A DNA stretch of 64,000 nt, from the NCBI RefSeq assembly GCF_023822025.1, contig NZ_CP082909.1, forward strand, positions 4,632,001-4,696,000, in the 5' to 3' direction. The translations under genes were made by a program, and so were the position numbers. The first letter of the stretch is position 1. Each line of letters opens with the position of its first letter. A model generated the notes under the pieces. The model searched no databases and was not told where the DNA came from. It saw only the letters and a program-made list of their open reading frames with translations. This DNA is from Endozoicomonas sp. 4G (GTDB taxonomy: Bacteria > Pseudomonadota > Gammaproteobacteria > Pseudomonadales > Endozoicomonadaceae). Shown piece after piece: positions 30,741-39,483 of the stretch.

Positions 30741-32843
30741 TTAACCCTGATTTTTAATGACCGCTTCAGCAATGCTGGCGGGAGCTTCGGCATACTCGCT
30801 GAATTCCATCGAGTATGTTGCACGCCCCTGAGTTGCTGAACGCAGATCTGTGGCGTAGCCGAACATTTCACCCAGTGGCACCTGAGCGTTAATAACCTTA
30901 CCGGAAGGTGTATCTTCCATGCCCTGAACGATACCGCGACGACGGTTCAGGTCACCCATAACGTCACCCATGTAGTCTTCTGGTGTGACCACCTCAACTT
31001 TCATCATGGGCTCCATCAGAACGGGGCTGGCCTGTGGCGCGTATTTCTTCAGGCATTGAGAAGCAGCGATTTTAAACGCCATTTCGTTGGAGTCAACATC
31101 GTGGTAAGAACCATCATACAGACGAGCTTTCAGACCCAGCAGAGGGTAGCCGGCGATAACACCGTTCTGCATTTGTTCTTCCAGACCCTTCTGAACAGCC
31201 GGGATGTATTCCTTGGGAATAACACCACCAACAATCTCGTTGACGAACTGAAGACCTTCTTCACCGTCTTCAGCCGGAGAGAATTCGATCACAACGTGAC
31301 CGTACTGACCGCGACCACCAGACTGCTTGGCAAACTTGTGGTTAGCGTCAACGGTTGCCTTCAGCTTCTCACGGTAAGCGACCTGAGGCTTACCAATGTT
31401 CGCTTCAACCTTGAACTCGCGACGCATACGGTCAACGATGATGTCCAGGTGCAGCTCACCCATACCGGAGATAATGGTCTGGCCACTTTCTTCGTCGGTG
31501 TGAACACGGAAAGAAGGATCTTCCTGAGCCAGCTTACCCAGCGCGATACCCATTTTCTCCTGGTCAGCCTTGGTTTTCGGCTCAACCGCAACAGAGATAA
31601 CAGGCTCGGGGAATTCCATACGCTCCAGGGTAATCACGCTGTTCATGGCGCACAGGGTGTCACCGGTGGTCACGTCTTTCATACCGATCAGAGCAACGAT
31701 ATCACCCGCCAGACACTCTTTGAGCTCTTCACGGTTGTTAGAGTGCATCTGAACCATACGACCCACACGCTCACGCTTGCCCTTAACAGGGTTGTAAACG
31801 GTGTCGCCGGAATTCAGGGTACCGGAGTAGCTACGAACGAAGGTCAGGGTGCCCACGAATGGGTCGGTAGCAATTTTGAACGCCAGTGCAGAAAACGGAG
31901 CATTGTCGTCTGCTTCACGGGTTTCAACCGTGTCTTTACCGTCGTCCAGGATACCTTCGATGGCCTTAACTTCTTTCGGAGAAGGCATGTATTCGATAAC
32001 CGCATCCAGAACGGCCTGTACGCCTTTGTTCTTGAATGCAGAACCGCCGAATACCGGAATAATTTCGTTAGCCAGGGTGCGAGCACGGATACCGGCCTTG
32101 ATTTCTTCCTCGGAGAGTTCACCTTCTTCCAGGTACTTCTCCATCAGCTCTTCAGTCGCCTCGGCAGCGGCTTCGACCATGTACTCGTGCATTTCTGCAC
32201 AAACATCAGCCATCTCAGCAGGAATGTCTTCGTAAGCGAAGGTCATGCCCTGGTCCGCTTCGTTCCAGATGATCGCCTTCATCTTAACCAGATCGACAAC
32301 ACCCTTGAACTCGTCTTCAGAGCCAATGGTCATCTGCATGGGAACGGCATTGGCGTTCAGACGGTCACGCAGCTGGTCCACCACCATCTGGTAGTTAGCA
32401 CCGGTACGGTCCATCTTGTTGACGAAGACCATACGAGGTACTTCATATTTGTCAGCCTGACGCCATACGGTTTCAGTCTGTGGCTGAACACCGGAGGAAC
32501 CACACAGAACAACAACAGCGCCGTCCAGCACCCGCAGGGAACGCTCAACTTCAATGGTGAAGTCAACGTGTCCGGGGGTGTCGATGATGTTGACACGATG
32601 CTCATCAAACTGAGCATCCATACCACGCCAGAAGCAGGTAGTAGCCGCAGAAGTGATGGTAATACCACGCTCCTGCTCCTGCTCCATCCAGTCCATGGTG
32701 GCTGCACCGTCGTGCACCTCACCAATTTTGTGGCTCAGACCGGTGTAGAACAGTACACGCTCAGTGGTCGTTGTCTTACCCGCGTCAACATGGGCACAAA
32801 TACCAATATTGCGATAGCGGTCAATAGGGGTTTTACGGGCCAC
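30741..32843 (-). CDS. fusA: Elongation factor G
   Basis: 700-residue translocase GTPase. G1 [10 protein letters not shown]3 DTPGHVDF and G4 NKMDR are visible; the C-terminal domains IV and V follow normally ([22 protein letters not shown]). Within the str operon between rpsG and tuf; about 100 bp separates it from tuf. Confidence 0.98.
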   Translation of the reverse strand: MARKTPIDRYRNIGICAHVDAGKTTTTERVLFYTGLSHKIGEVHDGAATMDWMEQEQERGITITSAATTCFWRGMDAQFDEHRVNIIDTPGHVDFTIEVERSLRVLDGAVVVLCGSSGVQPQTETVWRQADKYEVPRMVFVNKMDRTGANYQMVVDQLRDRLNANAVPMQMTIGSEDEFKGVVDLVKMKAIIWNEADQGMTFAYEDIPAEMADVCAEMHEYMVEAAAEATEELMEKYLEEGELSEEEIKAGIRARTLANEIIPVFGGSAFKNKGVQAVLDAVIEYMPSPKEVKAIEGILDDGKDTVETREADDNAPFSALAFKIATDPFVGTLTFVRSYSGTLNSGDTVYNPVKGKRERVGRMVQMHSNNREELKECLAGDIVALIGMKDVTTGDTLCAMNSVITLERMEFPEPVISVAVEPKTKADQEKMGIALGKLAQEDPSFRVHTDEESGQTIISGMGELHLDIIVDRMRREFKVEANIGKPQVAYREKLKATVDANHKFAKQSGGRGQYGHVVIEFSPAEDGEEGLQFVNEIVGGVIPKEYIPAVQKGLEEQMQNGVIAGYPLLGLKARLYDGSYHDVDSNEMAFKIAASQCLKKYAPQASPVLMEPMMKVEVVTPEDYMGDVMGDLNRRRGIVQGMEDTPSGKVINAQVPLGEMFGYATDLRSATQGRATYSMEFSEYAEAPASIAEAVIKNQG

Positions 32844-32861
32844 GACTCAATCCTCTGATAC

Positions 32862-33469
<608 letters not shown>

Positions 33470-33844
33470 TCAAGACTTAGGCTTTTTAGTACCGTATTTG
33501 GAACGGCCCTGCTTACGGTCGTTAACACCCTGGGTATCCAGGCTACCGCGAACGGTGTGGTAACGAACACCTGGCAAGTCTTTTACCCGACCGCCACGGA
33601 TCAGAACAACACTGTGCTCTTGCAGGTTGTGACCTTCACCACCGATGTAGGAAGTCACTTCGAAGCCATTGGTCAAACGCACACGACATACTTTACGCAG
33701 CGCAGAGTTTGGCTTCTTGGGGGTAGTGGTGTAAACACGGGTGCATACACCGCGACGCTGTGGGCAGGCCTGCAGCGCAGGAACGTCGGTCTTTTTGACC
33801 TTACGCTTACGAGGCTTGCGAACCAGCTGGTTAATTGTTGCCAT
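33470..33844 (-). CDS. rpsL: Ribosomal protein S12
   Basis: 124 residues from the ATG at 33844 ([16 protein letters not shown]), the family start. Decoding-centre protein. K43 (PKKPNS) and K88 ([10 protein letters not shown]) are the wild-type residues associated with streptomycin sensitivity. First gene of the str operon. Confidence 0.98.
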   Translation of the reverse strand: MATINQLVRKPRKRKVKKTDVPALQACPQRRGVCTRVYTTTPKKPNSALRKVCRVRLTNGFEVTSYIGGEGHNLQEHSVVLIRGGRVKDLPGVRYHTVRGSLDTQGVNDRKQGRSKYGTKKPKS

Positions 33845-33928
33845 TGGCGAACTCCAGTCGTTTCTAAGTGAGTAAGAATCCACTGCGTCAGAGGAATGCA
33901 CAGAAGATTCTTTGCTTCAGCAGCAAAA

Positions 33929-33985
33929 GCCGGCGCGAAAACCGGCATCTACCCGCCCCTTGCAAATAGAGCTCGGGGCAATATA
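33929..33985 (-). promoter_or_regulatory. rpsL promoter and leader hairpin
   Basis: On the minus strand a -10 TATATT (33980-33985) is followed by a GC-rich discriminator (GCCCCGAG), typical of promoters under stringent control. About 40 bases into the leader, GCCGG/CCGGC (33929-33946) forms a hairpin followed by TTTTG, attenuator-like. The -35 (about CATTCC) is poor. A separate str promoter is needed, because the island has split rpsL from rpoC. Confidence 0.5.
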
Positions 33986-34153
33986 AAGCGGCGAAATTTT
34001 ACGGAATGCAGGAAATGGCGTCAAGACTGTGGATAACGCAATTCAGACAAAAGGGCAGTTCACGAGCGGTCAAATCTTGCCTTTTATGATTCACTGCGGG
34101 CCACCAACTTGTGCTAAAGTCCCGCCCATACCCTAGATCAGCTCAGGATTATC

Positions 34154-35164
34154 ATGAAACGCGAACTGGCGATTGAATTCTCACGTGTGACCGAAGCGGC
34201 CGCCCTGGCTGGCTATAAATGGCTTGGCAGAGGCGACAAGAATGCCGCGGACGGCGCAGCGGTTGAAGCCATGAGAGCCATGCTCAACAAGGTTGAGATG
34301 GATGGCGAGATTGTTATTGGCGAAGGCGAAATCGACGAAGCGCCCATGCTCTTCATCGGAGAAAAAGTGGGCAAAGGCCAGGGCGAGAGCATTGATATTG
34401 CGGTTGACCCGATAGAAGGTACCCGCATGACCGCCATGGGACAGAATAATGCCGTGGCCGTTCTGGCTGCCGGAGAAAAAGGTTCGTTCCTGAAAGCCCC
34501 CGACATGTATATGGAAAAGCTGGTTGTCGGTCCCGGTGCAAAAAACGCCATCGACCTGAACCTGGGCCTTAAAGAAAACATCCATAATGTTGCCAAAGCG
34601 CTGCACAAGCCCATTGAAAACCTGACCGTGATCACGCTGGCCAAACCTCGTCACGACAGTGCCATTGAGATGATGCAAAAAATGGGCGTGAAAGTGTTTG
34701 CCATTCCCGATGGTGACGTAGCCGCTTCGATTCTGACCTGTATGCCCGACAGCGAAGTCGACATGATGTACTGCATCGGCGGAGCCCCTGAAGGCGTGGT
34801 ATCAGCGGCGGTCATTCGGGCACTGGGTGGCGATATGCAGGGCCGCCTGATGACCCGCGATGAAGCCAAGGGCAATACCCCTGAAAACAAGGCTGCTGGC
34901 GATATTGAGCGCAGCCGCTGTGAAGAAATGGGCATTGAACCCGGCACCCTGCTGCGTCTGGATGATATGGCCAGCTCTGATAATGTGGTGTTCTCGGCCA
35001 CGGGTATTACCAAGGGCGATCTGCTGGAAGGTATTTCCCGCAAGGGCAATATTGCCGAAACGGAGACACTGGTGATTCGGGGTAAATCCCGTACGATCCG
35101 CCGCATCAAGTCTATCCACTATCTGGATCGTAAAGACGACGACATTAAAGGCACCATCTTATGA
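34154..35164 (+). CDS. glpX: Class II fructose-1,6-bisphosphatase
   Basis: Gluconeogenic enzyme producing fructose-6-phosphate. 336 residues with class II motifs: [10 protein letters not shown] (57-66) and DPIEGT (85-90), which bind metal and phosphate, and RPRH-like KPRHDSAI. The downstream yihD gene overlaps its stop (ATGA), so they form an operon. First gene of the island inserted between rpsL and rpoC. Confidence 0.95.
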   Translation: MKRELAIEFSRVTEAAALAGYKWLGRGDKNAADGAAVEAMRAMLNKVEMDGEIVIGEGEIDEAPMLFIGEKVGKGQGESIDIAVDPIEGTRMTAMGQNNAVAVLAAGEKGSFLKAPDMYMEKLVVGPGAKNAIDLNLGLKENIHNVAKALHKPIENLTVITLAKPRHDSAIEMMQKMGVKVFAIPDGDVAASILTCMPDSEVDMMYCIGGAPEGVVSAAVIRALGGDMQGRLMTRDEAKGNTPENKAAGDIERSRCEEMGIEPGTLLRLDDMASSDNVVFSATGITKGDLLEGISRKGNIAETETLVIRGKSRTIRRIKSIHYLDRKDDDIKGTIL

Positions 35165-35424
35165 GCTGTCATAAAATCAACGAACTGTTTGAACTCCTGG
35201 GCCCTGAGTGGAATAAGGAAGCCCATTTGAATCTGGTGGAAATCCTGCAAAAGCTGGCTGATGAAGCGGGACATCAGGGCGGCCTTGCCACGCTGAGCGA
35301 CGACACTCTGATTTATCACCTTAAAATGAAGGGTGAAGCAAAAGACGCCATGATTCCCGGCATTGCCAAGGATGTCGTTCCTGATTTTAAAGAGGCGATG
35401 CTCAGGGCCCGAGGCATCAAGTAA
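35161..35424 (+). CDS. yihD: YihD family protein (DUF1040)
   Basis: 87 residues matching E. coli YihD along its length ([15 protein letters not shown] ... [15 protein letters not shown] ... [17 protein letters not shown], ending RARGIK). Cytosolic; function not established. The ATG overlaps the glpX stop by four bases. Confidence 0.9.
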   Translation: MSCHKINELFELLGPEWNKEAHLNLVEILQKLADEAGHQGGLATLSDDTLIYHLKMKGEAKDAMIPGIAKDVVPDFKEAMLRARGIK

Positions 35425-35484
35425 GCGTTGCACTGAGCGGTTGTGAGAGGTAGCGTTGAAACATCAACTCAAAGGATTGAGCCC

Positions 35485-35856
35485 ATGTTACCAACACTGC
35501 CTCGCCTCCTTGCGATGCTTTTATCCTATCTGCTCATGCAACCAACCTGGGCGTCGGAACCCGAACTCTGGTATCAAAAGGTCTGGTGCGAAGGCAGAGG
35601 CGGAGAAGTGGAAGCCAGACTGGACGACGGTAGACGTGTTGATTGCATCACTGAAAGCCATGCCATTGAAATGGATTTCGCCAACAAATGGCACGAAGCC
35701 ATCGGCCAGTCTCTTGACTATGGGATGCTGACCAAAAAACAGGCGGGGATTGTGTTGATTCTGAGAAAACCGTCGGACTATCAATACTGGGAACGCTTGC
35801 AGCAGTTTCTGGAGCACTATCAACTTCCGATCACTACCTGGAAACTAGGGCCCTGA
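35485..35856 (+). CDS. Secreted protein with a possible nuclease-like core
   Basis: 123 residues from the ATG at 35485 (AAGGA 8 bases upstream). A signal peptide is likely (LPRLLAMLLSYLLMQPTWAS). The mature part has the series RRVDCITESHAIEMDFANKWHEAIGQSLDYG, with Asp, Glu-x-Asp, Lys and Gln spacing that resembles PD-(D/E)xK nuclease-like folds, followed by a hydrophobic strand GIVLILRK. Proteins of this look are widespread in gammaproteobacteria without assigned function. Fold inference is tentative. Confidence 0.6.
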   Translation: MLPTLPRLLAMLLSYLLMQPTWASEPELWYQKVWCEGRGGEVEARLDDGRRVDCITESHAIEMDFANKWHEAIGQSLDYGMLTKKQAGIVLILRKPSDYQYWERLQQFLEHYQLPITTWKLGP

Positions 35857-35885
35857 AACCGCAGTGTTTTCTTTAATAAAAAAGT

Positions 35886-36482
35886 TTAAAAATTTCTTGC
35901 AACATAATTATCAACAACCTTGGCAGCCTTTCCAATAGGCACCACGGTAGCTGCACCGAAAGCCCCGGCAGTCCCTACAGTAGCACTGGTAGCAAAACCA
36001 GCAGCAACACCGGTGGCAATACCGGAAGCAACATTAACAACCCTTTCACCCCCCTTGGCAGCCCAGACGACCGAGATAACAAACGCAGCCCAGGCTCTGG
36101 CGATAGGTACGGCAGGCCCCACGACACCAGTAGACCCGAAAGCAGCCCCGAAAGCAGCGGCCCCGACAGCGTAACCGACAGCAACCGGAGTAGCAACGGA
36201 GGGAGCAAGCGTCGAAATAGCCCGGCAAAAGCATCTAATCGTCTTTTTCGAAATAGTCACCATGCGCTCCCGCAATGGGATTCTTTTTATCTCTGCTATG
36301 TCATTATCAGTAAATGATTTTGCACATAGAAGGCAGGCTTTTTGGTTAGTGGCTTCCATCCATTCCCGCTTGCATTTTCTGCCAAAAGCATGTCCGCATG
36401 ATAGAGTTAAGCTATCATTACACTTTTCTGTATCACGACATGCTGCGCATTTATACTCTTCAACAGGGTATCTAATTTCCAT
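35886..36482 (-). CDS. RING-finger-like protein with glycine-zipper C-terminus
   Basis: 198 residues. Residues 12-53 read like a RING/U-box module: C12xxC15, C29-G-H31, C37, W, C50xxC53 (CGHAFGRKCKREWM, CLLC). One position usually occupied by a zinc ligand (after CGHAF) is Gly, although an extra C21 could help. The C-terminal half is Gly/Ala-rich with GxxxG spacing, suited to membrane insertion. RING proteins in bacteria are mostly host-directed ubiquitin ligases. No signal peptide is visible. Effector role is inference. Confidence 0.6.
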   Translation of the reverse strand: MEIRYPVEEYKCAACRDTEKCNDSLTLSCGHAFGRKCKREWMEATNQKACLLCAKSFTDNDIAEIKRIPLRERMVTISKKTIRCFCRAISTLAPSVATPVAVGYAVGAAAFGAAFGSTGVVGPAVPIARAWAAFVISVVWAAKGGERVVNVASGIATGVAAGFATSATVGTAGAFGAATVVPIGKAAKVVDNYVARNF

Positions 36483-36685
36483 ATCAAAGCGCTCCCATTA
36501 TATTTTTGCTCATGACTGCTTTAGATATTTGTTTTTTGTTTTAGTTCCCTGTGAATACTTGGCAAAATTTCTTTAATGAAAAAAGTTTAATGCTTCACTC
36601 ATCTTCCGGTTACCCACTCCGGGTTATTCTATGCCCATCTTTTAAAGACACACTTAAAACGAAAGACAAACCGGAGACTTAAACC

Positions 36686-37042
36686 ATGAAAAAGACACTG
36701 ACTGCCATCCTCGCTGCTTCAACCATCGCACTGACTGCTGGTAACGCATTTGCTGAGTACACAGGTCCTAGCAGCACACCGACGATCAACGATGTTGCTT
36801 CCATCATCGAAAATCCAACGGATGACACCCGGGTAGAACTGACCGGCTACCTGACCAACAAAATCGACAATGAGACCTACACCTTCTCAGACGGCAAAGA
36901 CAGCATTCAGGTTGAGATTGATGCTAAAGAAATGCCTAAAGTAGCAATCAATGAAAAGACCAAGGTTAAAATCTTTGGTGAAGTTGAAGGTGGTGCTTTT
37001 GAAACCACCGAAATTGAAGTTGAAAGAATGTCTGTGATGTGA
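36686..37042 (+). CDS. BOF/YgiW family periplasmic stress protein
   Basis: 118 residues with a clear signal peptide (MKKTLTAILAAS...GNAFA) and the bacterial OB-fold (BOF) domain: YTGPSS, VASIIENPTDDTRVELTGYL, YTFSDGKDSIQVEID, IFGEVEGG. E. coli YgiW/YdeI relatives act in stress tolerance. Its TGA stop coincides with the edge of the TnpB element, so the last codons may have been altered by that insertion, but the domain is complete. Confidence 0.88.
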   Translation: MKKTLTAILAASTIALTAGNAFAEYTGPSSTPTINDVASIIENPTDDTRVELTGYLTNKIDNETYTFSDGKDSIQVEIDAKEMPKVAINEKTKVKIFGEVEGGAFETTEIEVERMSVM

Positions 37043-37180
37043 CTGCTCCCCGCCCTAACGGTCGAGGCTTCTGATTTCTCAGGCAGCGACCGGCAATGTG
37101 CCGGATTTACGCTTGCCTCCATCAGCAGAGACGGACAGCCCTTCCGCCTTTAATTTCAAAATGCCTTGCTGCTTGATATT
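37040..37180 (-). ncRNA. Predicted omega RNA (reRNA) at the tnpB 3' end
   Basis: TnpB proteins use a guide RNA made from the end of their own gene and the right end, with the guide taken from flanking DNA. The hairpin-forming right end (CCTCGACCGTTAGGGCGGGG) fits the scaffold. The guide would then derive from the end of the BOF gene. Extent is approximate. Confidence 0.4.
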
Positions 37181-38257
37181 TCGAGCAGCGTTTATATCCC
37201 GATCAATGCCAGTCATCCCACAGTTAGGGCAGTCCCAGCGACGGATATTCAGCGGCATTTCCTCTTGCTTGTGACCGCAGCAAGAACAGGTTTTAGAGGA
37301 AGCAAACCACTGGTCGATTTTCACCAGATGTTTACCTTCCTGCTTTGCCTTGTATTCGAGCTTAGTTATGAGGGAATGCCAGCCTGCATCAGCAATGGAT
37401 CGGGCAAGACAATGGTTCTTGAGCATGTTTTTTATTTTCAGCGTTTCCACAATCACCGCTTGGTTTTCGTCAATGAGCTGTCTGGAAAGTTTGTGCTGAA
37501 AATCATTACGGGCGAAGACTACACGCTCATGCGCCTTCGCTACGTGTAATCGGGCTTTGGCTCTGCCTTTAGAGCCTTTCTTGCATCGGGATAGCTTTTT
37601 CTGCTTTCGCTTTAAGTTCCGTTGGGCGTTTTTTATGAATCGGGGATTTCCGGTTTTTACTCCGTCACTGGTAATCGCAATGTCAGTCAGGCCAACATCA
37701 ACACCCACTATGTCATCGCTTTTCAGGTTCGTTATTGACTTCGGCTCAGATTTGCCATTTTCAACCAATATCGAGGCATAAAACTTACCTGTTGGCGTTT
37801 TGGTGATAGTAATAGACTTTATTTTACCGACGATCTCCCTATGAATCCTTGCCTTGATAGGCTTGCACTTGGGAATCTTTACCCAGTTTTCACCCACAGA
37901 AACAGACGTGCAGTGGTAGCTGCTCTGCTTTCCATGCTTCGACTTGAAACGAGGAAATCGTGCGTCCAGTTTCTCATTAAAAAAGTTCTTAAATGCCTTG
38001 TCCAGATTGATAACGGACTGCTGCAAAGAAATCGAATCAGCTTCTGCCAACCATGAGTATTTGCGGCTTTTCTTGGCGTTGACCAGCAATGGTTTCAAAT
38101 CTTTTTTAGGGCGAAGGTTTTGCTCGCGCACTTTGTAGTAATGAGTTTTGATAGCCAACGCCTTATTCCACACCAAGCGCACAGCACCAAACTGGAAGTT
38201 TAAAAAATCCTCCTGTTCTGGTGTTGGGTAGATGCGTACTTTAGTGGCTTTAAGCAT
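37079..38257 (-). CDS. tnpB: TnpB RNA-guided endonuclease (IS200/IS605 OrfB)
   Basis: 392 residues. N-terminal OrfB HTH and beta-barrel (KVRIYPTPEQEDFL ... VRLVWNKAL). The RuvC-like triad is complete: D187 (GVDVGL), E271 (VETLKIKNM) and D354 (DRDINAARN). Zinc ribbon C324/C327 and C343/C346 is intact. The protein therefore looks active. TnpB cuts DNA guided by RNA and helps to retain the element. No transposase TnpA accompanies it, so mobility would depend on one supplied elsewhere. Confidence 0.93.
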   Translation of the reverse strand: MLKATKVRIYPTPEQEDFLNFQFGAVRLVWNKALAIKTHYYKVREQNLRPKKDLKPLLVNAKKSRKYSWLAEADSISLQQSVINLDKAFKNFFNEKLDARFPRFKSKHGKQSSYHCTSVSVGENWVKIPKCKPIKARIHREIVGKIKSITITKTPTGKFYASILVENGKSEPKSITNLKSDDIVGVDVGLTDIAITSDGVKTGNPRFIKNAQRNLKRKQKKLSRCKKGSKGRAKARLHVAKAHERVVFARNDFQHKLSRQLIDENQAVIVETLKIKNMLKNHCLARSIADAGWHSLITKLEYKAKQEGKHLVKIDQWFASSKTCSCCGHKQEEMPLNIRRWDCPNCGMTGIDRDINAARNIKQQGILKLKAEGLSVSADGGKRKSGTLPVAA

Positions 38258-38284
38258 ATGGATATTTTACCTGAAAGTTTTTCA

Positions 38285-38329
38285 GGAGTCCTTACGGACT
38301 CCCGCCTTATATCCCCGCCCGATTGGGCG
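38285..38329. repeat. Two palindromes at the left end of the TnpB element
   Basis: GGAGTCC/GGACTCC with a TTAC loop (38285-38302) and CGCCC/GGGCG with a GATT loop (38316-38329). They lie 28-72 bp upstream of the tnpB start. Subterminal hairpins of this type are what TnpA recognises in IS200/IS605 elements. Confidence 0.65.
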
Positions 38330-38449
38330 AGGGTTTACGACGATTTTGCTAAACAGGTTCTTGTTTTGAAAAAGGGTTGCCGGGGTTTCTTTGGCAGCCC
38401 TTAATCCAATCCCCTCCAGTAGCCAACCTCTCAGCAAGCAGTTATTTTT

Positions 38450-38510
38450 TAGTGCGGAAATAACACGCGTTTGCAGCTTTCTCACAAGCCACTATGCTTT
38501 GCCCGAACTA
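38450..38510. repeat. About 60-bp repeat, copy 1
   Basis: Closely matches 38893-38955. The best-conserved part is 34 bases with two mismatches (from CTTTCTCACAAGCC at 38477). This copy covers the end of the 32-residue microprotein gene. Confidence 0.75.
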
Positions 38511-38606
38511 ATGTTTCTTGTTCTCATGCTTGATCCAAAGGATCACAGGTATGGCAATAATGACCACAAAAACAGTCATTAGTAGATACATATCGCCAGG
38601 TGTCAT
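38508..38606 (-). CDS. 32-residue membrane microprotein
   Basis: Starts MTPGDMYLLMTVFVVIIAIP and ends in a charged tail HENKKH: a single membrane helix with a cytosolic basic end. AGGAG lies 8 bases before the ATG, and the ATG overlaps the stop of the preceding membrane protein gene (ATGA), so the two are translated together. Function unknown. Confidence 0.65.
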   Translation of the reverse strand: MTPGDMYLLMTVFVVIIAIPVILWIKHENKKH

Positions 38607-38788
38607 AACTTTTCTCCTGTTACCAAACCAGCATAAATAAAGAAAACAACCAGTGCGGCACCGAATAGTTCTATTTCCCAGAACAGGTCACTTTCTGATA
38701 CCACAGGACCCAGCATACACAAAGCCAGCGGCACCTTGACCAGATCAAACCACATCTTAGACAAACTATCACGCTGATTTTTATTCAT
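38603..38788 (-). CDS. 61-residue membrane microprotein
   Basis: Starts MNKNQRDSLSKMWFDLVKVP, with two predicted helices (LVKVPLALCMLGPVV and FGAALVVFFIYAGLV). ATG at 38788 has AAAGGTG at 7 bases; a GTG three codons earlier is poorer. Overlaps the 32-residue gene by four bases. The pair resembles small two-gene membrane cassettes seen in other bacteria, but I cannot name the family. Confidence 0.6.
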   Translation of the reverse strand: MNKNQRDSLSKMWFDLVKVPLALCMLGPVVSESDLFWEIELFGAALVVFFIYAGLVTGEKL

Positions 38789-38892
38789 TGATTTCACCTT
38801 TCATTTCTTGAAAGGACAGCATAGACCATGGAACTGTGCGCCTACCTGTCGCGCATACGCTGGCACATGAAGGGCTGTCCTGATGTTGTTAT

Positions 38893-38955
38893 TTTGGTGC
38901 GAAAAAAACACCGGTTTGTACCTTTCTCACAAGCCACTATGCTTTGCTCGAACCA
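38893..38955. repeat. About 60-bp repeat, copy 2
   Basis: Second copy of the repeat at 38450-38510, about 445 bp away in the same orientation. It lies exactly upstream of the surviving part of a RelE-type toxin gene, so recombination at this repeat may have removed the toxin's 5' half. Confidence 0.75.
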
Positions 38956-38973
38956 ATCCAATGGAAGAATTGA

Positions 38974-39123
38974 GGAGTACGGGTTATCCACTTCTACAAG
39001 AACAAATCAATGCCTCTTTTCCTGCTCACGGTTTACGGGAAAAGCCAACAGGAAAACCTGTCGAAGGCAGACCGTAATGCCATGAAACAATTGGTCTCTC
39101 TGTTAGAAATGAGGATGGAAAAA
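38974..39123 (+). pseudogene. 3' remnant of a RelE/HigB2-type toxin gene
   Basis: Downstream of a TGA at 38971, the frame reads GVRVIHFYKNKSMPLFLLTVYGKSQQENLSKADRNAMKQLV (as segments GVRVIHFYKNKS, FLLTVYGKSQQENLS, KADRNAMKQLV). This is the C-terminal end of RelE-superfamily toxins that pair with NadS/HigA2 antitoxins. The first half is missing and no start is present. It runs in frame into the antitoxin without a stop. Confidence 0.75.
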
Positions 39124-39411
39124 ATGAAAAGCGTAGCGAAAAGCATTATCCAGGGCCTTGAAGAGGCCTTAGCCTACACAAAAGGTGAGAATACAGGGGC
39201 AATAGTCCATGAGGTGACCCCTCTGGACATCAAAGGCATTCGCCAGCAACTAGACATGACTCAGGAAGAGTTTGCCCAGGCCGTCGGTGTAAAACTGCCC
39301 ACCCTTCGCCACTGGGAACGGGGCGACCGCAAACCGAACGGCCCTGCTCGTGTATTGTTGAACTTGCTCGCCAGAGAACCCAAACAGATTGTCGCCATGC
39401 TGGGAGCCTGA
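39124..39411 (+). CDS. NadS/HigA2-type antitoxin, HTH
   Basis: 95 residues from the ATG at 39124 (GAGG about 9 bases upstream): MKSVAKSIIQGLEEALAYTKGE, followed by an HTH (IRQQLDMTQEEFAQAVGVKLPTLRHWERGDRKPNGPA). Partner of RelE-type toxins in intact loci; here its toxin is only a 3' stub just upstream. Intact and probably still a DNA-binding repressor. Confidence 0.85.
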   Translation: MKSVAKSIIQGLEEALAYTKGENTGAIVHEVTPLDIKGIRQQLDMTQEEFAQAVGVKLPTLRHWERGDRKPNGPARVLLNLLAREPKQIVAMLGA

Positions 39412-39424
39412 TCGAGAATTGTCT

Positions 39425-39467
39425 CGTTCCCACGCAGGGGCCTACAGAACCTAAAAGCATGGGAACG
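39425..39467. repeat. REP-like palindrome between the antitoxin gene and nhaA
   Basis: CGTTCCCACGC (39425-39435) pairs with GCATGGGAACG (39457-39467) with one G-T mismatch. The arms resemble those of the palindrome at 67-91. It lies between two convergent genes and may end transcripts weakly. Confidence 0.6.
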
Positions 39468-39483
39468 GACAAAGAATCCGGCT

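Larger units (their letters stand above)
37036..38340 (-). mobile_element. TnpB-only element of the IS200/IS605 group
   Basis: Contains tnpB but no tnpA. The right end, just past tnpB, has GCCTCGACCGTTAGGGCGGG then GAGCAGTCA (minus strand), resembling right ends of the group. The left side has two palindromes, GGAGTCC/GGACTCC (38285-38302) and CGCCC/GGGCG (38316-38329). These elements lack inverted terminal repeats. The right end falls on the stop codon of the BOF gene. Exact ends are approximate. Confidence 0.7.
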
